From contig CALWLW010000005.1 in NCBI GenBank assembly GCA_944381625.1, positions 62,001-126,000 of the forward strand: a stretch of 64,000 nt of DNA. Reading direction: 5' to 3'. Positions 57,273-64,000 of the stretch are shown in pieces. The translations under genes and the position numbers were made by a program. Each line of letters starts with the position of its first letter. The stretch's first letter is position 1. Below the pieces are notes generated by a model, which searched no databases, was not told the origin of the DNA, and worked only from the letters and a program-made list of their open reading frames with translations. This DNA comes from an uncultured Lachnoclostridium sp. GTDB taxonomy: Bacteria > Bacillota > Clostridia > Lachnospirales > Lachnospiraceae.

Positions 57273-58682
57273 ATGGTACACCAGTATAAAAACAACGGAT
57301 ATAATATTCTGCTGGATGTGAACAGCGGATCGGTCCATGTGGTAGACGAACTGGTTTATGATATGGTTCCTTATTATAAGGAAAAAGGACTGGAGGAGAC
57401 GGTCCGTATTTTGAAGGATAAATACCCGGAAAAGGAGATCCGGGAGGCAGCCGAAGACCTGGAGGAGCTGATTCGGGAGGGAAAGCTGTACACAGAAGAC
57501 ATTTATGAGAATTATATCCAGGAGATCGTGGACGCGAAAAAACCTGTGGTCAAGGCCCTCTGCCTGCACATTGCCCACGACTGCAACCTGGCCTGCCGGT
57601 ACTGTTTTGCAGAGGAAGGAGAATACCACGGCAGGCGCGCGCTCATGAGCTTTGAAGTGGGGAAAAAGGCGCTGGACTTCCTGATTGCCAATTCCGGGAA
57701 CCGCAGGAACCTGGAGGTGGATTTTTTCGGCGGCGAACCGCTGATGAACTGGCAGGTGGTGAAGGATCTGGTGGCGTACGGCAGGGAGCAGGAGAAGATC
57801 CACAACAAGAATTTCCGTTTTACCCTGACCACCAATGGCGTGCTGCTGAACGACGAGGTACAGGAATTTGTGAACCGGGAGATGGCCAACGTGGTGCTGA
57901 GTATCGACGGCCGAAAGGAGGTCCACGACTATATGCGTCCGTTCCGGGGCGGAAAAGGCAGCTACGACCTGGTGCTGCCCAAATTCCAGAAGCTGGCTAA
58001 GAGCCGGGGACAGGAGAAATACTACGTCCGCGGTACGTTTACCAGGCACAATAAGGATTTCTCCAAAGACGTCCTGCATCTGGCGGATCTGGGCTTCAAG
58101 CAGATCTCCGTGGAGCCGGTGGTGGGCTCTGAGGAGGAAGAGTATGCGCTGCGTCAGGAGGATCTGCCCCAGGTGATGGAGGAATACGACCGCCTGGCCG
58201 CGGAGATGGTGAAGCGCCATGGCACGGATCAGGACTTCAATTTCTTCCATTTCATGCTGGATCTGACCGGTGGCCCCTGCGTGGCCAAACGGCTGTCCGG
58301 CTGTGGTTCCGGGACGGAATACCTGGCGGTGACGCCCTGGGGCGACCTGTATCCCTGCCATCAGTTTGTGGGAGACGAAAAATACCTGATGGGAAATGTG
58401 GACGAGGGGATTAAACGGCCGGATATCCGGGAAGAATTTAAGAACTGCAATGTATATTCTAAGGAAAAATGCAGAAACTGCTTTGCAAAATTCTACTGCA
58501 GCGGCGGCTGCGCGGCCAACGCGTGGAAATTCCATGGTTCTATCCACGAAGCCTACGATATCAGCTGCGAGCTGGAGCGGAAGCGGGTGGAATGTGCGAT
58601 TATGATAAAAGCGGCGGAAGCAGAGGCGGCCGCGGAAGCAGGAACCGGTGCGGACGAAGGCTCCGGTACGGACAGAAGATGA
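57273..58682 (+). CDS. scfB: Thioether cross-link-forming SCIFF peptide maturase (radical SAM)
   Basis: A 469-residue radical-SAM/SPASM enzyme. ATG 57273 gives the family-typical MVHQYKNNGYNILLDVNSGS start; earlier in-frame ATGs lie in or near the repeat. An N-terminal peptide-binding domain (about 1-90) is followed by the radical-SAM core with CNLACRYC (Cys104, 108, 111) binding the SAM cluster. The SPASM part has GTEYLAVTPWGDLYPCHQF and CRNCFAKFYCSGGCAANAW, binding auxiliary clusters. It forms the thioether links in ScfA. An Ala/Glu/Gly-rich tail ends the protein. Confidence 0.95.
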   Translation: MVHQYKNNGYNILLDVNSGSVHVVDELVYDMVPYYKEKGLEETVRILKDKYPEKEIREAAEDLEELIREGKLYTEDIYENYIQEIVDAKKPVVKALCLHIAHDCNLACRYCFAEEGEYHGRRALMSFEVGKKALDFLIANSGNRRNLEVDFFGGEPLMNWQVVKDLVAYGREQEKIHNKNFRFTLTTNGVLLNDEVQEFVNREMANVVLSIDGRKEVHDYMRPFRGGKGSYDLVLPKFQKLAKSRGQEKYYVRGTFTRHNKDFSKDVLHLADLGFKQISVEPVVGSEEEEYALRQEDLPQVMEEYDRLAAEMVKRHGTDQDFNFFHFMLDLTGGPCVAKRLSGCGSGTEYLAVTPWGDLYPCHQFVGDEKYLMGNVDEGIKRPDIREEFKNCNVYSKEKCRNCFAKFYCSGGCAANAWKFHGSIHEAYDISCELERKRVECAIMIKAAEAEAAAEAGTGADEGSGTDRR

Positions 58683-58695
58683 AGGGACAGGACGC

Positions 58696-60387
58696 ATGGC
58701 AAAATGGGTAGAGATCAGAAAAGGTGCTGACTTTCAGAAGATCGGGCAGCAGTTTCATATCAGCCCCTTTACTGCGCGCCTGATCCGCAACCGGGAGATC
58801 CGGGGAGATGAGGAGATCCGGAAATACCTCTACGGCACGGAAAAGGACCTGTATCCGGCCTGTCTGATGAAGGGCATGGTTGAAACGGTGGAGATCCTGT
58901 CCCAAAAGATCCGGGAAGGGGAGCGGATCCGCATCATCGGAGATTATGATATTGACGGAGTCTGCGCTTCCTATATCCTGCTGAAAGGACTTTCCGCTCT
59001 GGGAGCGGCGGTGGATACGGATATTCCCGACCGGATCAAGGACGGATACGGGCTGAACCGGGAGCTGGTGGACCGGGCTCTCCTGGCCGGGATCGACACA
59101 ATCCTGACCTGCGATAACGGGATCGCTGCAATCGCGGAGATCGCCTACGCGAAGGAAAAAGGCATGACCGTGCTGGTGACGGATCATCATGAGATCCAGC
59201 AGGAGCTCCCGCCTGCCGACGCGGTGGTGGACCCCAGGCAGGAAGACTGTCCGTACCCGTTCAAAAAACTGTGCGGAGCGGCGGTGGCCTGGAAGCTGGT
59301 GGGAGAGCTTTGGCGGGCCTTTGATTTCCGGGAGGAAGCCCTGTACCGGGAATTGATGATGTTCGCGGCTTTTGCCACGGTGGGCGATGTGATGGATCTG
59401 GAGGATGAGAACCGGATTCTGGTGCGGGAGGGGCTGAAACTGCTGCGGACCACGGAGCATCCGGGGATGTCGGCGCTGATTGAGGTGAACGAACTGCCCA
59501 GAGAAAGGCTGTCCGCGTTCCACATCGGGTTTGTGCTGGGGCCCTGCATCAACGCCAGCGGACGGCTGGATACGGCGAAACGGGCGCTGGAACTTCTGGA
59601 TACGGAGGATTACAGCCTGGCGCTTCAAAGAGCCGGAGCATTAAAGGCGCTGAACGACGAGCGGAAGGCCATGACGGAGCAGGGAGTGAAAGAGGGACTT
59701 TCACAGATTGAGGACGGCCCGTTAAAAGACGACCGTGTGCTGGTGGTGTATCTGCCGGACTGCCATGAAAGCCTGGCGGGCATCATCGCGGGACGCATCC
59801 GCGAACGGTATTACCGGCCCGTTTTCGTTCTGACCAGGAGCGAAGAAGGGGTGAAAGGCTCCGGCCGTTCCATCGAGGCTTATTCCATGTTTGAGGAGAT
59901 GAGCCGGTGCAGGGAGCTGTTTGTGAAATACGGCGGCCACCCCATGGCGGCCGGACTGTCGCTTCAGGAAAAGGATGTGGAAGAGTTCCGCAGGAGAATG
60001 AATGAGAACTGTACGCTGACATCGGAGGATCTGACAGAGGTGGAGCGCATCGATATGGTGCTTCCGTTCCGCTGGGTGACGGAGTCGCTGATCGAAGAGC
60101 TGGAACTTCTGGAGCCTTTTGGAAAGGGCAACACACGCCCGGTCTTTGCGGTCCGGAACGTGCGGGTGCTGGAAAGCCGGGTGCTGGGAAAAAATCAGAA
60201 TATGCTGAGGGTTAAGCTGATGGATGAAGAGGGGACGGTCATGGAAGGGCTGTACTTCCGGGAAGAGATGCAGCAGGTACTTTCAGATCTGCAGGGAAAG
60301 GACCGGTTCCATTTCCTGTATTATCCGGAAATCAATGAATACCGGGGGAGAAGGCAGCTCCAGGCGCGTATCCTGGATTATTGCTAA
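58696..60387 (+). CDS. recJ: Single-stranded-DNA-specific 5'-3' exonuclease RecJ
   Basis: A 563-residue RecJ. ATG 58696 (MAKWVEIRKG) follows AAGGGACAGG; the upstream frame overlaps scfB. DHH phosphoesterase motifs: IIGDYDIDGVCASYIL, LTCDNGIAAI, VTDHHEIQQELPPADAVVDPRQ and CGAAVAWKL. DHHA1 domain with LPDCHESLAGIIAGRI, GSGRSI and KYGGHPMAAGLSL. The C-terminal OB-like domain ends the protein. Acts in recombination and mismatch or base excision repair. Follows scfB by 13 bp. Confidence 0.94.
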   Translation: MAKWVEIRKGADFQKIGQQFHISPFTARLIRNREIRGDEEIRKYLYGTEKDLYPACLMKGMVETVEILSQKIREGERIRIIGDYDIDGVCASYILLKGLSALGAAVDTDIPDRIKDGYGLNRELVDRALLAGIDTILTCDNGIAAIAEIAYAKEKGMTVLVTDHHEIQQELPPADAVVDPRQEDCPYPFKKLCGAAVAWKLVGELWRAFDFREEALYRELMMFAAFATVGDVMDLEDENRILVREGLKLLRTTEHPGMSALIEVNELPRERLSAFHIGFVLGPCINASGRLDTAKRALELLDTEDYSLALQRAGALKALNDERKAMTEQGVKEGLSQIEDGPLKDDRVLVVYLPDCHESLAGIIAGRIRERYYRPVFVLTRSEEGVKGSGRSIEAYSMFEEMSRCRELFVKYGGHPMAAGLSLQEKDVEEFRRRMNENCTLTSEDLTEVERIDMVLPFRWVTESLIEELELLEPFGKGNTRPVFAVRNVRVLESRVLGKNQNMLRVKLMDEEGTVMEGLYFREEMQQVLSDLQGKDRFHFLYYPEINEYRGRRQLQARILDYC

Positions 60388-60392
60388 AGCAT

Positions 60393-60421
60393 TTGCCTAA
60401 GCCCCTGTTTTGTGCTATATT
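60393..60421 (+). promoter_or_regulatory. Promoter of apt
   Basis: TTGCCT (60393-60398), 17-bp spacer, TATATT (60416-60421) with extended TG. The apt ATG is 55 bp downstream. Confidence 0.6.
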
Positions 60422-60476
60422 AAAATCAGTGTGGGCATAAAAAGGCCTAAAAGTGCGGAAAAGGAGAGAAATACGG

Positions 60477-61001
60477 ATGAAGAAACTGGAAGATTATGTA
60501 ATAAGCATTCCGGATTTTCCGGAAGAGGGAGTGATATTCCGCGATGTGACTTCGGTTCTGCAGGATGCGGACGGACTGCATCTGGCGATCGAAGAGATCC
60601 AGAATCTGCTGAAAGATGTGGAATTTGACGTGGTGGGAGGAACGGAGTCCAGGGGCTTCATCTTTGGGATGCCCATCGCCTATAACCTGCATAAATCTTT
60701 TGTGCCGGTGCGCAAGGCGGGAAAGCTTCCCCGTGAGACGGTCTCCATGGAATACGAGCTGGAGTACGGAACCGGCACGGTGGAGATCCATAAAGACGCC
60801 ATCCAGCCGGGCCAGAAGGTGGTTCTCATCGACGACCTGATCGCCACGGGTGGAACAATGGAAGCGGCCGCGAAGCTGGTGGAAGAGCTGGGCGGCGAAG
60901 TGGTGCGCATCGTCTTCCTGATGGAGCTGGCAGGGCTTAAGGGACGGGAGAAGCTGAAAGGTTACGATGTGAGAAGCGTAATCTGCTATGACGGAAAATA
61001 A
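60477..61001 (+). CDS. apt: Adenine phosphoribosyltransferase
   Basis: A 174-residue Apt of standard length. Converts adenine and PRPP to AMP for purine salvage. ATG 60477 follows AAAGGAGAG. Visible: SIPDFPEEGVIFRDVTSVLQD, GGTESRGFIFGMPIAYNL, PVRKAGKLPRETVSMEYELEYG, and the PRPP loop VVLIDDLIATGGTMEAA. Apt next to rel (31 bp apart) is a common Firmicutes arrangement linking purine salvage and (p)ppGpp metabolism. Confidence 0.95.
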   Translation: MKKLEDYVISIPDFPEEGVIFRDVTSVLQDADGLHLAIEEIQNLLKDVEFDVVGGTESRGFIFGMPIAYNLHKSFVPVRKAGKLPRETVSMEYELEYGTGTVEIHKDAIQPGQKVVLIDDLIATGGTMEAAAKLVEELGGEVVRIVFLMELAGLKGREKLKGYDVRSVICYDGK

Positions 61002-61032
61002 ATTAGTTTCAGATATAGAGCGGTGATCATTT

Positions 61033-63333
61033 ATGACGACGGAAGCGCGTGCAAAAGAAGTGGCAAAGGACGACAGAAGCGTCCGGAAGATGGAGGATTT
61101 CACAAGCCCCGACGAGCTCTACCAGGAGCTGATCCGGAGCGTGCTGAAGTACCATCCTTCTGCAGATATTTCCATGATAGAAAAGGCGTACCAGGTGGCC
61201 AGCAAGGCCCACGAGGGACAGGTGCGCAAATCGGGTGAACCTTATATCATTCACCCTATTTGTGTTGCGATCATCCTGGCGGATCTGGAGTTGGATAAGG
61301 AAAGTATTGCGGCCGGGCTTCTGCACGACGTGGTGGAAGATACGCCCATGACCACGGAGGATCTGGCGAAGCTGTTCGGCGACGAGGTGGCCCTTCTGGT
61401 GGACGGGGTCACCAAACTGGGACAGCTCAATTATTCGGCAGACAAGGTGGATGAGCAGGCGGAGAACTTGAGGAAAATGTTCCTGGCCATGGCCAAGGAT
61501 ATCCGCGTGATCCTGATCAAGCTGGCGGACCGGCTGCACAACATGCGCACGCTGAAATATATGAAGCCGGAGAAACAGAAAGAAAAAGCCAGGGAGACCA
61601 TGGACATCTATGCGCCCATCGCCCAGCGTCTGGGTATCTCCAAGGTGAAGATCGAGCTGGACGACCTGGCGCTGAAATATCTGGAGCCGGAGGTCTACTA
61701 TGATCTGGTGGCACAGATCTCCGATAAGAAAAGCGTGCGGGAAAAGTTTGTCCGCTCCATTGTGGCGGAGGTCAAACAGCACATGGACAACGCCAATATT
61801 GAGGCGGACGTACAGGGGCGCGTGAAGCATTTTTTCAGTATTTATAAAAAGATGGTGAACCAGGATAAGACGCTGGATCAGATCTACGACCTGTTCGCGG
61901 TGCGTATCCTAGTGGACTCGGTGAAGGACTGCTATGCAGCGCTGGGCGTGATCCACGAGATGTATAAGCCCATTCCGGGACGGTTCAAGGATTATATCGC
62001 CATGCCCAAGCCCAATATGTACCAGTCCCTGCATACCACAGTGATCGGACCCAAGGGGCAGCCCTTCGAGATCCAGATCCGTACCTATGAGATGCACCGG
62101 ACCGCGGAGTACGGTATCGCGGCCCACTGGAAATACAAAGAGAGCGGCGGCAGCACCCAGCAGAATGTGGAAGGCAAGAACAGCGCCGAGGCGAAGCTGA
62201 CCTGGCTGCGCCAGATTCTGGAGTGGCAGAGGGACGAGACGGATAACCGGGAGTTCATGAGCCTGTTAAAGAGTGATCTGGACCTGTTCTCGGAGAGCGT
62301 CTACTGCTTCACGCCGGGGGGCGACGTGAAGACGCTGCCCAACGGTTCCAATCCCATCGATTTTGCTTACAGCATCCACAGCGCGGTGGGCAACAAGATG
62401 ATCGGGGCCAGGGTCAACGGCAAGCTGGTGCCCATCGATTATGTGATCAAGAACGGGGACCGCATCGAGATCATCACGTCCCAGAACTCCAAGGGACCCA
62501 GCCGGGACTGGCTGAACATGGTCAAGAGCACCCAGGCCAAGAATAAGATCAATCAATGGTTCAAGACGGAATTTAAAGAAGACAATATTATAAAGGGCAA
62601 GGATATGATCGCCCAGTACTGCAAGATGAAGGGCATCGTGCTGGCGCAGATCATGAAGCCGGAATACCAGGAGAGCGTCCTGCGCAAATACGGGTTCCGG
62701 GACTGGGAGTCCGTCCTTGCGGCAGTGGGGCACGGCGGCCTGAAAGAAGGCCAGGTGGTCAACAAGATGGTGGAGGAGTCCGAGAAGGCGAAGAAGAAAA
62801 ACGTCACGGACGCCAAGATCATGGAGAACACGGGCGAAGCCAGAGAGCAGAAGATCCGGATCGCAAAAGCCGGAAAAGGGATCGTGGTCAAAGGGATCGA
62901 CGACGTGGCGGTGCGTTTTTCCAAGTGCTGCAATCCAGTGCCCGGAGACGAGATCGTGGGCTTTGTCACCCGTGGGCGCGGCGTGACGATCCACCGGACC
63001 GACTGCGTGAATATGCTGCATCTGGCGGAGTCCGAGCGGGAGCGCCTGATCGAGGCGGAATGGCAGGGAGGCGTGCAGACACCCATCGGAGAGAAATATT
63101 CCACGGAGATCAAGATCTACGGGAATAACCGGATGGGGCTTCTGGTGGATATCTCCAGGACATTGACAGAGCGGGGCATCGATGTGACGGCCATGAACGT
63201 GCGTACCAGCAAGCAGGGTACGGCGACGATCACCATGAGCTTTGATATCTCCAGCGTGGAGGAACTGAACAAGATCATCGAACGTCTCCGTCAGGTGGAG
63301 AGCGTGCTGGATATCCAGCGTTCGGCAAGTTAG
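61033..63333 (+). CDS. rel: Bifunctional (p)ppGpp synthetase/hydrolase Rel
   Basis: A 766-residue RSH protein. HD hydrolase domain (about 50-200; GEPYIIHPICVAIILADLELD, LLHDVVEDTPMT, KLADRLHNMRTL). Synthetase domain (about 245-360; YDLFAVRILVDSVKDCYAALG, RFKDYIAMPKPNMYQSLHTTV, EIQIRTYEMHRTAEYGIAAHW). TGS (about 405-465), a zinc-finger-like Cys region (VRFSKCCNPVPGDEIVGFVTRG) and a C-terminal ACT domain (about 690-766). Both catalytic centres look intact, so it should make and degrade the alarmone. Confidence 0.96.
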   Translation: MTTEARAKEVAKDDRSVRKMEDFTSPDELYQELIRSVLKYHPSADISMIEKAYQVASKAHEGQVRKSGEPYIIHPICVAIILADLELDKESIAAGLLHDVVEDTPMTTEDLAKLFGDEVALLVDGVTKLGQLNYSADKVDEQAENLRKMFLAMAKDIRVILIKLADRLHNMRTLKYMKPEKQKEKARETMDIYAPIAQRLGISKVKIELDDLALKYLEPEVYYDLVAQISDKKSVREKFVRSIVAEVKQHMDNANIEADVQGRVKHFFSIYKKMVNQDKTLDQIYDLFAVRILVDSVKDCYAALGVIHEMYKPIPGRFKDYIAMPKPNMYQSLHTTVIGPKGQPFEIQIRTYEMHRTAEYGIAAHWKYKESGGSTQQNVEGKNSAEAKLTWLRQILEWQRDETDNREFMSLLKSDLDLFSESVYCFTPGGDVKTLPNGSNPIDFAYSIHSAVGNKMIGARVNGKLVPIDYVIKNGDRIEIITSQNSKGPSRDWLNMVKSTQAKNKINQWFKTEFKEDNIIKGKDMIAQYCKMKGIVLAQIMKPEYQESVLRKYGFRDWESVLAAVGHGGLKEGQVVNKMVEESEKAKKKNVTDAKIMENTGEAREQKIRIAKAGKGIVVKGIDDVAVRFSKCCNPVPGDEIVGFVTRGRGVTIHRTDCVNMLHLAESERERLIEAEWQGGVQTPIGEKYSTEIKIYGNNRMGLLVDISRTLTERGIDVTAMNVRTSKQGTATITMSFDISSVEELNKIIERLRQVESVLDIQRSAS

Positions 63334-63343
63334 GAGGAAAAGC

Positions 63344-63979
63344 ATGGGGAATATCAGTGTGTCTTCCCTGGCCGTGGGAGAATTGGCGGCCAACTGCTGG
63401 TTTTTGACAAATGAAGATACGAAGGAGGCGCTGGTCATTGATCCGGGAGACGAAGCGGACCGGATTCAGGCGTATCTGGAGAAAAAGGGATGGACGGTTC
63501 CGGCCATCCTGCTGACCCACGGCCATCTGGATCATATGGGAGCGGCGGATGCGTTAAAGGAGCGGATCGGAGCGCCCATTCTGGCGATGAAAGCGGAAGA
63601 GCCGCTTCTGTCGGACGGGAAAAAGAATCTGTCGGCTTTCATTATCCACAGGGCGGTGACGGTAAAAGCAGACCGTCTGCTGGAGGACGGAGAGGAACTG
63701 GAACTGGCCGGCATCCGTCTGAAAGTGTATCTGACACCGGGACATACGCCGGGAGGAGGTTCCTTTTACTGTGAAGAGGCAGGCTGTGTGTTCACGGGAG
63801 ACACTCTGTTCTGCGGTTCCGTGGGACGGAGCGATTTTCCGGGAGGCAGTATGAAGGCGCTGGTGCAGTCCATAAAGGAAAAGCTGTTCTCCCTGCCTGA
63901 CGATACCAGAGTCTGTCCCGGCCATGGCCAGGAGACCACGGTGCAGTATGAAAAGAAATATAATCCGTTTGTGAGATAG
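63344..63979 (+). CDS. Metallo-beta-lactamase-fold hydrolase (glyoxalase II-like)
   Basis: A 211-residue MBL-fold protein. Metal motif LLTHGHLDHMGAADAL (His-x-His-x-Asp-His), LTPGHTPGGGSFYCEEAGCVFTGDTLFCGSVGRSDFPGG and final CPGHGQETTVQYE. Of YcbL/GloB-like single-domain type; probably hydrolyses a thioester such as a hydroxyacyl-thiol. AGGAGG precedes ATG 63344, 10 bp after rel, so it is in the same operon. Only 21 bp remain to the window end, where an ATG at 63997 could begin the next gene. Confidence 0.9.
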   Translation: MGNISVSSLAVGELAANCWFLTNEDTKEALVIDPGDEADRIQAYLEKKGWTVPAILLTHGHLDHMGAADALKERIGAPILAMKAEEPLLSDGKKNLSAFIIHRAVTVKADRLLEDGEELELAGIRLKVYLTPGHTPGGGSFYCEEAGCVFTGDTLFCGSVGRSDFPGGSMKALVQSIKEKLFSLPDDTRVCPGHGQETTVQYEKKYNPFVR

Positions 63980-64000
63980 GGACGGCGGCGCGCGGCATGA

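Noticed and set aside
56844..58697. Minus-strand frame of 617 codons opposite scfA and scfB
   Set aside because: Spans two genes, intergenic repeats and a terminator; no domain can be seen.
62266..63438. Minus-strand frame of 390 codons opposite rel
   Set aside because: Rel domains on the plus strand are complete; the antisense frame is compositional.

Overview
The window reads as a chromosomal segment of a gut-type Clostridia (Bacillota), most likely Lachnospiraceae. Support comes from the six-cysteine SCIFF peptide with its radical-SAM maturase (a Clostridia marker), a TIGR04086 membrane protein, strong AGGAGG ribosome sites, TTGACA/TATAAT promoters, and many sugar ABC importers with lipoprotein binding proteins. 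Most of the window has moderately high GC coding sequence. The stretch from about 35.6 to 39.8 kb is clearly AT-richer and looks transferred.

Layout. 1-5 kb: the 5' part of a LysR regulator, then divergently a MarR regulator with a heterodimeric ABC exporter, and a tRNA-Val. 5-6 kb: acylphosphatase and a DUF3786 protein. 6.1-18 kb: a FadR-type regulator facing a ten-gene operon: split transketolase, ApnO-like oxidoisomerase, RbsBAC-type importer, cyclase-family hydrolase, LarA-like racemase/epimerase, D-2-hydroxyacid dehydrogenase and glycerate kinase. This looks like uptake of an acid or branched sugar and its conversion to 2-phosphoglycerate. 18-23 kb: housekeeping and envelope genes (polysaccharide deacetylase, RarA, amidase, EamA exporter) and an odd sigma-like protein without region 4. 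23.3-34.5 kb: a GntR-headed operon with a nucleoside-type (BMP/NupNOPQ-like) importer, nucleoside phosphorylase, PfkB kinase, isochorismatase-type hydrolase, BtpA and TrpA-like TIM barrels, Fe-alcohol dehydrogenase and a VOC protein. No standard pathway that I know uses this set.

34.5-42.5 kb is accessory: YoeB/RelB toxin-antitoxin, a folded three-way-junction element, a 28-residue membrane peptide with a decayed second copy (type I toxin-like), a run of small orphan genes of immunity-gene character, an AAA/DUF4143 ATPase and a NYN-OST-HTH RNA-binding protein. 42.5-47.1 kb: a minus-strand operon with two complete aconitase-superfamily hydro-lyase pairs (LeuCD type) and a Gfo/Idh/MocA oxidoreductase, without LeuA or LeuB. 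47.3-49.1 kb: a CorC-type transporter and TIGR04086.

49.3-56.7 kb: a fructoside-type locus, made of a LacI regulator with two sensor domains, a sugar importer and a GH32 enzyme. It appears to sit between TIGR04086 and scfA, genes often found close together in related genomes. 56.8-64 kb: scfA-scfB (ranthipeptide system), recJ, apt, rel and a metallo-beta-lactamase-fold hydrolase.

Two families of dispersed palindromic intergenic repeats run through the window: family A near 6.9, 19.1, 47.2 and 49.1 kb, and family B near 4.9, 57.0 and 57.2 kb.
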